64,000 bases of DNA from Bdellovibrio sp. ArHS (GTDB taxonomy: Bacteria > Bdellovibrionota > Bdellovibrionia > Bdellovibrionales > Bdellovibrionaceae), in contig NZ_JTEV01000018.1 of NCBI RefSeq assembly GCF_000786105.1, forward strand, positions 59,170-123,169, read 5' to 3'. Positions within the stretch are counted from its first letter, which is position 1; every line of letters begins with the position of its first letter. Positions 1 through 9,100 of this stretch are shown here, in pieces. The notes beneath the pieces are model-generated. The model searched no databases, was not told the DNA's origin, and saw only the letters and a program-made list of their open reading frames with translations. The position numbers and the translations under genes are program-made.

Positions 1-618
1 TCAGGACAACGCGATTTACTGGAGCCCTTGTTGCCTTGGGGTATTTCGAAGTATGCGCCGCCCGCGCCACAGATTTTCCCCAGCGAAGAAAGTCATCGCA
101 AGGCCCACGAGATTTTAGGTGAGTTTGCGGGCAGTGTCGCCTTGGCACCTTCTTCTGCACATTTTTTAAAGCGCTGGCCAAAAGAGTATTGGAAAGAGTT
201 GATTCTGCTTTGCCCCGGCCAGAAGTTCGTTCTTTTGGGCGGCCCTGAGGATTCTTTCATTGAAGACATTCATGATGTCGCCCCGGACCGAACTTTAAAT
301 CTGGCAGGCAAATGCTCGTTGCAAGTCAGTTCTGCGGTGGTGGCGCAGTCCGCAGCCTTGGTCAGCGCGGATACCGGCCTTCTGCATGTCGCCGAACAAC
401 TGGGGAAAAAGGCCATCGCGATGATGGGCCCCGCCCCTTTTGGCTTTCCTTCCCGCCCTTCAACACGCATTATGGAAATTCCTCTTTCTTGCCGCCCTTG
501 CAGCAAACATGGGCAGGGACCTTGTGTGAATAAAGAGAAGTTTCATCAGTGCATGGTGGACATCACTCCTCAACAAATCGCGACGGAGCTGAAGCTGTTA
601 TTGGGACGTTCTGTATGA
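1..618 (+). CDS. Glycosyltransferase family 9 (heptosyltransferase-like), 5' end cut by window
   Basis: The reading frame is open from base 1 and ends at TGA 616-618, so only the C-terminal ~205 residues are present. The family transfers ADP-heptose or a similar sugar to the lipopolysaccharide inner core at the cytoplasmic membrane face. The visible half is the nucleotide-sugar-binding Rossmann lobe: a KFVLLGGPED strand, then SADTGLLHVAEQLGKKAIAM, the typical GT9 donor-site segment. The C-terminus has a Cys-rich patch (SCRPCSKHGQGPC) usual in heptosyltransferase II-like proteins. Its stop overlaps the start of waaA by 4 bp (ATGA), so the two are translationally coupled in a core-LPS operon. 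Which heptosyltransferase it is cannot be decided without the N-terminus. Confidence 0.85.
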   Translation, partial: SGQRDLLEPLLPWGISKYAPPAPQIFPSEESHRKAHEILGEFAGSVALAPSSAHFLKRWPKEYWKELILLCPGQKFVLLGGPEDSFIEDIHDVAPDRTLNLAGKCSLQVSSAVVAQSAALVSADTGLLHVAEQLGKKAIAMMGPAPFGFPSRPSTRIMEIPLSCRPCSKHGQGPCVNKEKFHQCMVDITPQQIATELKLLLGRSV

Positions 619-1901
619 GTTCTTTGATGTTTTATTTTTATAAATTTATTCTGGTGCCCCTGGCCTTTTTACTGTTGCAGCTTTTCCGCCCTTTTCTCAA
701 AGGAAAACTGCGGGAAATGATTGAAGACAAGAATCATGGATTTTATAAAATTAAAAAAACCGGTTCCGAACAAGACATCGCCCAAGCTCGGCCCTTTTGG
801 ATTCATGCTGCCAGTGGTGAAATTGAATATGCGCGCCCCGTGATTCGGGAGTTGAAAAAACAACATCCTCATACGCCTATTTTAGTGACATACTCGTCCC
901 CTTCGGCCAAAAAGATTCTTGAAAGCCTGCATGACGTCGATGTGTGGGCAGCTCTTCCCTGGGATTTGGATTTTGTCCTGGCCCGTTTTGTTGAAAAATG
1001 GAATCCCCGGGTTCTGCTTTTTTCACGCACGGATGTCTGGCCGGTTTTGGTTTCCGTCGTGAAAAAGAAAAACATTCCTGCCGCGCTTTTTTCTGCAACC
1101 TTTGCCGATAATTCTTCAAGACTGAAAGGAATGACTCGGTATCTGACCCGCTATACTTTAAATCATCTCGCCGAGATTCACTGTGTTTCCGCGGAAGACA
1201 TTCAAAATCTGGACGACTTGGGAATCGAGGTTCCTGTCGTTGCCAGTGGTGACACGCGCTTTGATCAAGTTTTTCATAGACTGGAAAATCCTAAAATTCT
1301 TAAGGGCGATCTTATTCCCAGCCCCGAAGATTTTATTTTTATCGCAGGCTCTACCTGGGCCGAGGATGAAGCGGTTCTACTTCCCGCTTTGGCCCAACTT
1401 AAAAACGTGCATATTCGTGTGATCATCGCTCCGCATGAAACAACGCCTGCGCATCTGCACGCGTTGGAAAAGCAGATGACGGATTTGGGACTTGATTTCG
1501 TGCGCTACTCGACAACCACAACGTGGCCCGCGGGATCTATCTTGATCATTGATCAGGTCGGGATTTTGGCAGAGCTCTATACCTGGGCCGACATTGCCTT
1601 CATCGGCGGTTCCTTCAAAAAACAAGTTCACAGCGTGATGGAGGCCTTGGCCGCGGGACTTCCCGTAATGGTCGGCCCGCAACATCGCAACAACCGCGAA
1701 GCTCTTTATTATCAAAAGAAAAACTTTTCTTCAGGAATGATTGTGCAGGTCGTGCATTCCTCTGCAGACATGGTCGTGCTTCTTCAGCGTATGAAAAAGC
1801 AACAGGCGCAAATACCGCATATCAAAGAAGAGATTCGGGCGGAAATTGGGAAGAATCGCAATTCGACTTTGCGGGTTCTTTCTGCCATTGAAAGGCTTTA
1901 A
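615..1901 (+). CDS. waaA: 3-deoxy-D-manno-octulosonic acid (Kdo) transferase
   Basis: This 428-residue protein has the normal length for WaaA/KdtA (GT30), which adds Kdo to lipid A precursor at the inner face of the cytoplasmic membrane. An N-terminal membrane anchor (residues ~3-22) is followed by the family signature WIHAASGEIEYARPVI and a second-lobe segment with FIGGSFKKQVHSVMEALAAG, the family's donor-binding glycine-rich loop. I chose ATG 615, which overlaps the preceding stop as ATGA, over an in-frame upstream start at 549 that would lie inside the glycosyltransferase gene and has no family homology. The gene completes a core-lipopolysaccharide operon. Mono- versus bifunctionality cannot be told from sequence. 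Confidence 0.92.
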   Translation: MSSLMFYFYKFILVPLAFLLLQLFRPFLKGKLREMIEDKNHGFYKIKKTGSEQDIAQARPFWIHAASGEIEYARPVIRELKKQHPHTPILVTYSSPSAKKILESLHDVDVWAALPWDLDFVLARFVEKWNPRVLLFSRTDVWPVLVSVVKKKNIPAALFSATFADNSSRLKGMTRYLTRYTLNHLAEIHCVSAEDIQNLDDLGIEVPVVASGDTRFDQVFHRLENPKILKGDLIPSPEDFIFIAGSTWAEDEAVLLPALAQLKNVHIRVIIAPHETTPAHLHALEKQMTDLGLDFVRYSTTTTWPAGSILIIDQVGILAELYTWADIAFIGGSFKKQVHSVMEALAAGLPVMVGPQHRNNREALYYQKKNFSSGMIVQVVHSSADMVVLLQRMKKQQAQIPHIKEEIRAEIGKNRNSTLRVLSAIERL

Positions 1902-1930
1902 AAAGTCGAGGGTCTTGGCGACTTTCTTAC
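1902..1930 (+). terminator. Weak hairpin after waaA
   Basis: A 7-bp stem AAAGTCG/CGACTTT (1902-1908 with 1919-1925) starts at the waaA stop codon and is followed by a short T-rich tail. It lies between converging genes. The stem is weak and the T-run poor, so termination is plausible but not certain. Confidence 0.35.
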
Positions 1931-2637
1931 TTCGATCGTGCTGACTCAACCGAAAGAGGCGGCATCTCTAAAGTCAGACCGTCAATTTTCTTCTTTTTTT
2001 CTTTATTGAACTGATTAAAAGCAAAATAGAGGTTTTTATATTCGATCACTTTGGGGTTGATGGCAATCTTATCGGTATAAGGCGCAAACTGGTTTTGCAG
2101 ATAGTATTCCGCCACCCGAAGATCCATCAACACGCCGTCCACCGCCCCTTCAACCAACTTGGTTAAAGTCGATTCTTCACTTAGAACCGTAAGAGTTTTA
2201 AAGTCGCCTTTCTTAACCAGAGCATTGAATTCTTCGGTGTTGCCGTAACCACGAGTGATCGCAAAGGTTTTACCCTTCAGATCTTTAAGCTGGTTCCACA
2301 CCAAGGGACGATCTTTACGTTGCACGAAAATGACCGGCGAAGAGAAAAGAATTTCCGATGCCGTAAATCCCGGAAGAACTTCTTCCTTCCATGCAGGGAA
2401 ATAGCCGACGAATTTCTGTTTGCTGCCGTTTTTTTGGGCCTGAACCCAAGGGTAAAAAATAAACTCAACGACAATGCCCTCTTTCGCCAAAGCGCTGCGC
2501 AGCGCTTCCGCCGCGATTCCATTACGATGACATTTGGAGCATGTGTAAGGAGGCCAATCAAGAGTGGCCACCAGCCAGGTTTCCCGAGCCCAGGCCGAGG
2601 TGCTTATAAGAAGAGAAAGAAAAAACAGTTTCACCAT
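1927..2637 (-). CDS. Periplasmic amino-acid-type solute-binding protein (SBP_bac_3)
   Basis: This 236-residue exported protein has a signal peptide (MVKLFFLSLLISTSAWA) and the fold pattern of family-3 solute-binding proteins: an early WPPYT segment, then LKDLKGKTFAITRGYGNTEEF at the start of the second lobe, and VEGAVDGVLMDLRVAEYYL before the return crossover. No permease or ATPase gene is adjacent, so it may be an orphan receptor or feed a distant transporter; such orphan proteins are common in Bdellovibrio. An unusual CSKC motif lies directly after the WPPYT segment. The ligand cannot be predicted. It converges with waaA. Confidence 0.8.
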   Translation of the reverse strand: MVKLFFLSLLISTSAWARETWLVATLDWPPYTCSKCHRNGIAAEALRSALAKEGIVVEFIFYPWVQAQKNGSKQKFVGYFPAWKEEVLPGFTASEILFSSPVIFVQRKDRPLVWNQLKDLKGKTFAITRGYGNTEEFNALVKKGDFKTLTVLSEESTLTKLVEGAVDGVLMDLRVAEYYLQNQFAPYTDKIAINPKVIEYKNLYFAFNQFNKEKKKKIDGLTLEMPPLSVESARSK

Positions 2638-2738
2638 TCAAACAACATACTCGTCAGCTCTCTTCGGAACAACAAAGCTCTCAAGTCCAGGACGATAAAG
2701 CACTGACAGGTTTGACTAGACCGCTGTCCGCAAATCTT

Positions 2739-2767
2739 GCGGCTCGCCTTCGCGACGAGCCGCTTTT
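2739..2767 (+). terminator. Strong GC hairpin with short T-run
   Basis: An 8-bp perfect stem GCGGCTCG/CGAGCCGC (2739-2746 with 2756-2763) encloses a 9-nt loop and is followed on the + strand by TTTTA. It lies 11 bp beyond the stop of the minus-strand gene at 2778. The T-run is on the other strand from that gene, so it may act mainly as an mRNA 3'-end stabiliser or a terminator for antisense transcription. Confidence 0.45.
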
Positions 2768-2777
2768 ATAGGGAGCC

Positions 2778-3149
2778 TTATTTAACTTTTACGAAGTCCA
2801 TTTCAAGCTCTGCATCATACAAAGAACTGTAAACAGGCGCTTTAAATGACTTCAGTGCTTTAACCTTGCTCAGATTAATCTTCTGAACAAAAACCAAGCC
2901 ATTAGTGCAGGTTACTTCGCTGGTGAGCACCCTGTCGGCACCCAGATGAGCTTGCCCTTCGCATTGAATTCTTCCGTCAGGCGACGTCTCGATCAAAGTC
3001 ACCGCTCCGTCAGAAGTCAAAGAAACCAGGTTGCTAATCGGAGCCATGTCCGTCGTAACTTTGTAAGTTCCTGCTAGCTGCTGCAATGACAAAGCATGAG
3101 CTTGTCTGGAGATGGCGAAAAGAGCGATGATCATAATTAGTTTTTTCAT
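2778..3149 (-). CDS. Small secreted protein, function unknown
   Basis: This 123-residue protein has a clear signal peptide (MKKLIMIIALFAISRQAHA) and no membrane segment after it. The mature part (~104 residues) begins LSLQQLAGTYKVTTD and is rich in beta-prone residues, with two cysteines that could form a disulfide, as in small lipocalin-like or META-like periplasmic proteins. I do not recognise the family. A good ribosome-binding site (AAGGAAA) precedes ATG 3149. It follows another small exported protein (start 3671) by 54 AT-rich bases, so the two probably share a transcript. Confidence 0.75.
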   Translation of the reverse strand: MKKLIMIIALFAISRQAHALSLQQLAGTYKVTTDMAPISNLVSLTSDGAVTLIETSPDGRIQCEGQAHLGADRVLTSEVTCTNGLVFVQKINLSKVKALKSFKAPVYSSLYDAELEMDFVKVK

Positions 3150-3203
3150 AATTTTTCCTTTTTATAATTTATTAAGTATTGTTTTTTATAATTTAAATGT
3201 TTT

Positions 3204-3671
3204 TTAGAAGAATGATTTGTTGCGCTTGATGATCTTAAAGGGAATCCACTGATTCATCGTCGCAGCACTGCGAACCTGAACGTCGGCTCCTTTAGCCAAA
3301 TCCTCTTTCGAAACTCCCGTCACATCAATCTGGAAACGGAGCGTTTCGCCCGCACTTTTACAATATACGGCGACATCTAAAATATTGTTTTTCAGTTTCA
3401 TGCTGTCACCGACACAATTGTTATCAGCGGAAACATTGTCCATATTTGCATCTCTGAAAACAACGCGATCTCCGGCCTCGTTCACCTGAAACTGAACGAC
3501 GTAATAAGGCCCTTCAATGGCCAGGCGGCCCACAATATAGCTGCCACTAAAATCACTTTCGACCAGATTGTTAATGTTGCCAGAGCCGATTTGCCCCGTG
3601 CCTGACGTTTTCACGGCATGCGCTGATGACATCAATCCGAAGATCAATGCACCAAGAACTACTTTCTTCAT
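3204..3671 (-). CDS. Small secreted protein, function unknown
   Basis: A 155-residue exported protein with signal peptide MKKVVLGALIFGLMSSAHA. The reading frame extends 28 codons further upstream, but ATG 3671 has an AGAGGT ribosome-binding site and begins the signal peptide, so it is preferred. The mature part starts with a Gly/Ser-rich segment and then a beta-rich body with two cysteines, both flanked by polar loops. It resembles its downstream neighbour (2778-3149) in size and export, but I see no convincing sequence similarity. Family not recognised. Confidence 0.75.
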   Translation of the reverse strand: MKKVVLGALIFGLMSSAHAVKTSGTGQIGSGNINNLVESDFSGSYIVGRLAIEGPYYVVQFQVNEAGDRVVFRDANMDNVSADNNCVGDSMKLKNNILDVAVYCKSAGETLRFQIDVTGVSKEDLAKGADVQVRSAATMNQWIPFKIIKRNKSFF

Positions 3672-3833
3672 GGATACCTCTTGAATTTGAACTCTTAGTG
3701 CACGCGGTCGCGGAGGCCTCGAGTTGAATTTCCCAAAGACAAAAGCAAGGCGCATGCCACGAAAGAGCCAAAAGAGATTCCAGACACTTAGCGGTGCCGA
3801 GGAAATATAACTTTGTCCAAGTTGTTTACGTTA

Positions 3834-3885
3834 TTAAAAAAAAGATCTTTTTTTTGTCTGATGAGAGCAGCGCGCTCTCGTCAGA
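3834..3885 (-). terminator. Hairpin plus A/T palindrome at the end of the TIGR02147 gene
   Basis: Reading the minus strand, the stop codon of the TIGR02147 gene leads into a 13-bp stem with one G-T pair (3856-3868 with 3874-3886), then a perfect A7-GATC-T7 type palindrome (about 3835-3855) ending in a T-run. This fits a terminator. The same stem contains a TGAGAGC-N5-GCTCTCG sequence (3862-3880) that repeats the site found upstream of the gene. Confidence 0.45.
3862..3880. promoter_or_regulatory. Inverted repeat TGAGAGC-N5-GCTCTCG, downstream copy
   Basis: A 7-bp inverted repeat with a 5-bp spacer directly beyond the stop codon of the TIGR02147 gene. It matches in half-site and spacing the repeat at 4771-4789 upstream of the same gene, which suggests a protein-binding site in addition to, or instead of, an RNA hairpin. 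Confidence 0.35.
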
Positions 3886-4726
3886 CATCCAGTTCTGTGC
3901 TGACGGAAAATAGATTCATACTGACCTGAAACAGACGCCGCCGTTCTTGGCTGGAAGTATCGAATCTATGCAGCTGTTCTTTGACGAAAGCGTCCATGTT
4001 TTTCAAGAATTGTTCAAACTCCGATGGAGCCAGCGCCAAAATAAAACTTTTATATCGACGCAACTCCGGCGGAAGCGAGCGGGCTTTGATCGCGTCCTGC
4101 AGATTGCTCTGATGATAATCCAGCAGAACCTGACTTCCCAGGTTATTGGGAATTTTAAAGCTGTTGACCGTGGCCTTGTAACCCGTTTCCGTTTTTTGGG
4201 CGAGTTGCAGACGAGTTAAAATCAAAAGCCCTTTTTCAATCTCGAATGAGTCGGCCTGCAAAAGCCGAGATAACTCCTGCAAGGAGCGGTGCTGATCTCC
4301 CAAACTCAAAAGAACCTGAAGCCGGGGGAAAAGAGGCGAACTTAAGAAATCCTCGGAAGGTTCCACTTCCATCTGCGCATAATTATCCTTAAGCATCTGC
4401 ATCAACTGTTGTCCGAAAATCTCTCGTTCCTGCTGGCTACGGCTGCGGGAGTAATGGAACAAAATCATGAAATGCCTTTGTTCTTTCGGATCGGTAAAAA
4501 GACGATGAGCAATTTGCTGAGCTGTGGTTTCCGTCAAAGCCCTACGCCCAATAACCACCTGACGTAAAAAAGACCGATGTTGAAAATCAAGTTCAAAAGC
4601 CCAGGATTCGTAGGAAAAACTTTCTTCCGTTGCTTTGCGATAGTTGTAGAGATCTCGAAGATAAAAAGAAGCCTCTAGATAATCTCTTAACTGCGGCTTT
4701 TTCTGTAGACTGGAATTCACGTTCAT
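3881..4726 (-). CDS. TIGR02147/DUF4423 family regulator-like protein
   Basis: This 281-residue soluble protein matches the TIGR02147 (DUF4423-containing) family, known from Bdellovibrio, Fibrobacter and a few relatives and often expanded in them. The typical N-terminal pattern is visible: LRDYLEASFYLRDLYNYRKA, then FSYESWAFELDF with FLRQVVIGRRALTE, a helix-turn-helix-like stretch at ~residues 40-75. The middle has a winged-helix-like block (LSLGDQHRSLQELSRLLQ then LLILTRLQLAQKTETGYK), and the C-terminus ends with RRRLFQVSMNLFSVS. A DNA-binding regulatory role is inferred from these helix patterns; no member's target is known to me. Matching inverted repeats at both ends of the gene could be its operators. 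Confidence 0.8.
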   Translation of the reverse strand: MNVNSSLQKKPQLRDYLEASFYLRDLYNYRKATEESFSYESWAFELDFQHRSFLRQVVIGRRALTETTAQQIAHRLFTDPKEQRHFMILFHYSRSRSQQEREIFGQQLMQMLKDNYAQMEVEPSEDFLSSPLFPRLQVLLSLGDQHRSLQELSRLLQADSFEIEKGLLILTRLQLAQKTETGYKATVNSFKIPNNLGSQVLLDYHQSNLQDAIKARSLPPELRRYKSFILALAPSEFEQFLKNMDAFVKEQLHRFDTSSQERRRLFQVSMNLFSVSTELDV

Positions 4727-4770
4727 AACCTCATTACTCCGTAACTTTTCAGATGTGTAAAGACAAAATT

Positions 4771-4789
4771 TGAGAGCATATTGCTCTCA
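4771..4789. promoter_or_regulatory. Inverted repeat TGAGAGC-N5-GCTCTCA, candidate operator
   Basis: A perfect inverted repeat (10-bp arms 4769-4778 and 4782-4791 with a 3-nt centre) lies 45-63 bp upstream of the TIGR02147 start, a good position for an operator. The half-site and the 5-bp spacing recur at 3862-3880 beyond the other end of the gene. Autoregulation is an inference. Confidence 0.45.
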
Positions 4790-5006
4790 AAATGCGGAGC
4801 CCCGACATTAAAAACGAAATTCTATTTTTGGCGTTTGCGCGAAGAGCCCCCTACATTCATGAGCGACTCTCACAGCGCGAAAATTGACCCTGACAATTCA
4901 CGGCAGCTGTAAAGGGAGTTTCTGCCAAGTCTTGTAATTTTGAAATAAAACAGCCAATAGCGAGCACGGAACTTGAAATAACTCTTGGCAGTGACCAGGG
5001 GTTGGC

Positions 5007-6140
5007 ATGAATAAGTTTGTGACTTCGACAGTTTGTCTCATTTTGATACTGAGCGCACAGGCGTGGGCTCAAGGTCAAAACGTATTGCCTTCACCGGAGG
5101 CAAAGCAGGACAAGAAGTTTTCAGCCGATTGGCGTATACGTCTTTCTGGCTCTGACGTGCGCGACGAACAAAGCCAGTCCAAAATCGTTGATATTCGCAC
5201 AGAAATTAAAGCCAAGTACAACCTAAGTTCTTCCTTGCTTCTCGATGTACAGCCCGTTTTGCGTCTTCAGTCAGGCCAAACTCAAAGCGTGAATGGCGCC
5301 GACCAACCTGAAAATAAAATCACTTTAAAACAAGCGGCGGCTCAGTATACGCCTTTTTCTTTTTTCCGTCTTACCGCGGGGGCTCTGGATCAGGACTATA
5401 TGCACACGGCCATCTTATTGGATTCTATCGCTTTCCCAGCCGCGCGTCTTGAAGGTGTCCTTAAATCCGGCGACTTTAAATCCTTGTTGGCACTTGAAAC
5501 GGCCATTCCCACTTCGACTTCTTTCAGCACCAACACCAAAGAACTTGAACCTACGCCGTCTTTAAATACAGCGGCCTTACAGCTAAACTGGCAGGCGGCG
5601 AAAAATCTATATTGGAAAAATTCGGTCGGCTATTTCGTCTATAACAATCTTCCCTCTGCGGTCGCACAAAAGTCCCGTCTTCTGGGTAATGAGGTCAATA
5701 AGATCTCGGAAGCTCAGTACGAATTCCTTTACAAATACGAAGGACTCGAAGCTTCGACGGCGATCGAGTTCCCGGTTTTCAGTCTGCTGGATCTATCCTT
5801 CGGCGGACAGTACATTTTGAATCAAAAAGCACCGTCCGAACAAAACATGGCTTATCGCTACTATGTTGGTTCTGAATTTCACTTTTCAAAAGGTTTGGAT
5901 CTGGTGCTTGAAGGCAGCTATTTTTCAATCGCTCCGGAAGCTGCGGTGGCCTACTTTAATGCGTCAGGCTTTGAGACCAATCGCATTGGCTACGCCGCAG
6001 AGACGTATCTTTCTTTCAAGAAAGAGGGCTTCAACCTGGGTATCAAATACATCGACGCTGAAGTCATGTTTTCAAATGCCATTCAATCCCGCGAAAAGAC
6101 TTTGTTGATCAAGCTGGAGACCTTTTATGCAAACATCTAA
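5007..6140 (+). CDS. Outer-membrane beta-barrel protein
   Basis: A 377-residue exported protein with signal peptide MNKFVTSTVCLILILSAQAWA. The mature chain is a long series of alternating hydrophobic/polar strands (for example SSLLLDVQPVLRLQSG, FNLGIKYIDAEVMF, KTLLIKLETF) with short polar turns, as in an outer-membrane barrel of roughly 14-16 strands. No channel or enzyme family is recognised. AGGGG precedes ATG 5007. The stop overlaps the next gene, a giant lipoprotein, by 14 bp, and that gene's ribosome-binding site lies inside this one, so the products are probably made together and may form an envelope complex. Confidence 0.75.
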   Translation: MNKFVTSTVCLILILSAQAWAQGQNVLPSPEAKQDKKFSADWRIRLSGSDVRDEQSQSKIVDIRTEIKAKYNLSSSLLLDVQPVLRLQSGQTQSVNGADQPENKITLKQAAAQYTPFSFFRLTAGALDQDYMHTAILLDSIAFPAARLEGVLKSGDFKSLLALETAIPTSTSFSTNTKELEPTPSLNTAALQLNWQAAKNLYWKNSVGYFVYNNLPSAVAQKSRLLGNEVNKISEAQYEFLYKYEGLEASTAIEFPVFSLLDLSFGGQYILNQKAPSEQNMAYRYYVGSEFHFSKGLDLVLEGSYFSIAPEAAVAYFNASGFETNRIGYAAETYLSFKKEGFNLGIKYIDAEVMFSNAIQSREKTLLIKLETFYANI

Positions 6141-9100
6141 GATGAATCTTGTTAAAGCCCTTTTAGGACTTTCACTTTCGACGGTCTTAGCTGCATGTAA
6201 CTTGCCAGCCCCTAAGGACAAAGAAAGTGAAAATACGACAGCAGCCACCTTCACCGCGCAGGCCATGGCGGATAAATCCAAAGCGCTGGAAGTACGCGTG
6301 TCTGGCGACTTTGCACTGCCCTCATCAAAGATTTTCAATCTTCAGGCTTGTTTAAAGGATGTCGCCTATGACAAGGTCATCGCGGGCCATGACTTCCTGA
6401 TCGAAGAAACAAACACGAAAGTGACCTCGGATAAAGCCGGTTGTTTAACTTGGGCGGAAAAGATCGCCTTCAACTTCCTGGGCGAATCCCAGTACATCCG
6501 CATTGAAAGAAAAATCAAAGGCTTGGGCCTTCATAAAGGCGTGCAAAAAGTCGCCTTCGCTATCAACCCGTGGTCTCACGGTGAAAACCTGTCGCCAGTT
6601 CTAAATCCCGATGATGGCAACAGCATCCCCGCTTTAGTCAACGGCGCGGAAGAATCCACAAAAGCGTTAAAAGGCTTTTCGGCAGAGAACAAAATGACCA
6701 CACGCCCGTTGTGGGTGGAAGATGGACGTTTGTTCGTGACCGAACAAAGCCTGACTAGCGCCGGCGTACAACTGCTAGTGGAAATGCGCCCCGCTCCGGC
6801 TTTACAACTGACAAAAATGAATGGCGAAATGGTTCTGTATCCGTTGAAGGCTGGTTCTTTCAAAGCCCGCCTTAAAATCATCCACGTGTATCAACAAAAC
6901 GGTCAGGAAATCCGCCGTCTGCTGAGCGAATCTCCGGTCATGGATGTCAAAATGGAAAATGCCTCGTTAGGGGTTAAATCCGTGATGTCCTTGCCGGCAA
7001 TTCCAACACGTGGTCAGTTGATGTTAGGTCTAGAGCTTGATCCGGTCCAAGCCCCGCAAGGTTTGACGGGTTTTAACGGCATTTATCTTTTAGGTGAATA
7101 TGATCAAATCAAAGGCGCTTCTTTCCTGCGTTTGAACACCCTCGTCGCGCAAACGAAAGACTTTAAAATTGCCAGCTATATCAACTCAACAATGGCTGAA
7201 GTCGCCCAAAAAACCACACCGGTGATTGCGGGTGCTCCTTCAACGACAACGGCAGACATGGGTACGAAGGCCGCCCCGGAAGTGGTTTTTGATTCTGATA
7301 CTTACCAAAAACCAAAGATTGAGGTTTCTCAATTAGAGTTCCGCTTCATCCGCGTAGGTCAGGAAAAAACGGCGACCCGCGAAGTGTTTTATACAGTGCG
7401 AGCTTGTGTTCGCAACGGTCTGGATCAAAAAAACACGCGCGCGCATTCTTTCAAAGTCACGAAGTACCGTCAGTCTGAGTCTGAAACACCTGTGAGTGTG
7501 ACGGTAAAAACGGATAATAATTCTTGCATCAATTGGGATGAAAGCATCACCTTCAAATACTTTGACTGCCAACGCTATCTTAAAGGTTTCGTCCAGATTG
7601 AAAATGCGGACCTGGGCATGAACGAAAAACTTGATATCATCGTCAACCCTTGGGAATCCATGGGCGTTCTGGCGCGCGACATGCGCTATGTCGATCAAAG
7701 TGAAAAGTTAATTTTAAGCTGTTCTCAGGAAAATCGTCCACGAACTCAATTGTTAGTGGAAGGTTTCAGCTACAACACGCTTTCTTACAACTACAACGTC
7801 GACTCATTGTTGAACTTAACGGTCACCAAAAAAATCCAGGTAAAAATGGAGCCACGCTTGTTGGTCTACTCCAGCTTAGCTCACGGGCGCGGTGAATCCG
7901 AAAGACTTCGTGACGGTATTTACCTTTTAAAAATGGCCATCGTTCAGAATCGCGACTATGACTCCAACAACTCTTATGTTGCGGGCGCACAAAAACTGAT
8001 GACCGTCATGAGTGGCCAAATCAATACAGACGTGACTTTGCAAACCCAGGATTTAAAAGCCCTTGGAAATCGCAACAACATGCTGGTAGAGATTTACCCC
8101 GTCGACGAGCAAAAAATCACACTTGATGGCAGCGCACTCCGTCTGAAAGATGAAACGGCGTCATTAGATTCAGCCATTGACACGACCACAGGTCTCGAGA
8201 CGCCCACGTTTATTGGTCCTATTACTTTGAACATAGACGAAGCGTCTCGTCCTTTGCGCGTCATGGAAGCTTCATCCATCAATGCTTACCTATTGAACGG
8301 TCAGGGCGACAACGCGAACAACGGAAAATTCGTGATCAATAAAATCGTGGCAGAAGGCCAAAAAATCGCCTTAGAAAAACGCCAAAGAATGCAAGCCCGC
8401 GCTGACAAAAATCAGTTTGCCAAGGAAAACAACCTTGAAGTCATCAATCTTAAAACCGCTGATGAAAAAGCTCCTTTGGTGAAGGCTCTTATCGGATCTT
8501 CTCAACTGGATGAACGTTTGCTTGTCACAAAGGCAGACCTTAAGGAGTTGCTGGAAAAAGGAGGCCTTACACCCGCGACGGCACAAAAGCTGTGCGCTTT
8601 CTGGGCCAGCGATTACTTCCGAACTTTGCATGCCGATAAGGGTGGAGTGATCTACGACAACTCCCGCATGGGTTTCGGAATGGATTGTTACAATCTGGCG
8701 CGCAAAGATCCGAAGCGCTTCTTCCAAATCGAAAAACACGTGATGGTGAAAGAGGTGGCCGGTTCCCAATTCCAAAAAGGGTTCAATCAAGGTTTGACAG
8801 TGGGTACAAGCTTTTCGCTTTCGACATCCCATCAGACGACCAAGAGTCGTTCTACCAGCATCTCAACCAAATTGGGGCTTTCGAAAAAGTTCCTGGATCT
8901 GTTTTCTGTCGGCGTTGACTTAAGCTACACCCTTTCCTGGAGTGTGTCTGATTCTAACAGCGCCAGCAATTCCATCAGCGTAAACACGTCCACCTCGATG
9001 ACGGTACAACAAAATGTCTTCAAAGTTCGCGTTAACAAACACGAACAATGCGCTATCGTTCGTCTGAACCCGGTGCTTTTCATGAAAGACCCAAATGCGG

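Noticed and set aside
2320..2706. 128-codon + strand frame opposite the solute-binding protein
   Set aside because: Highly basic, low-complexity translation with no signal and no family; antisense shadow of an exported protein.
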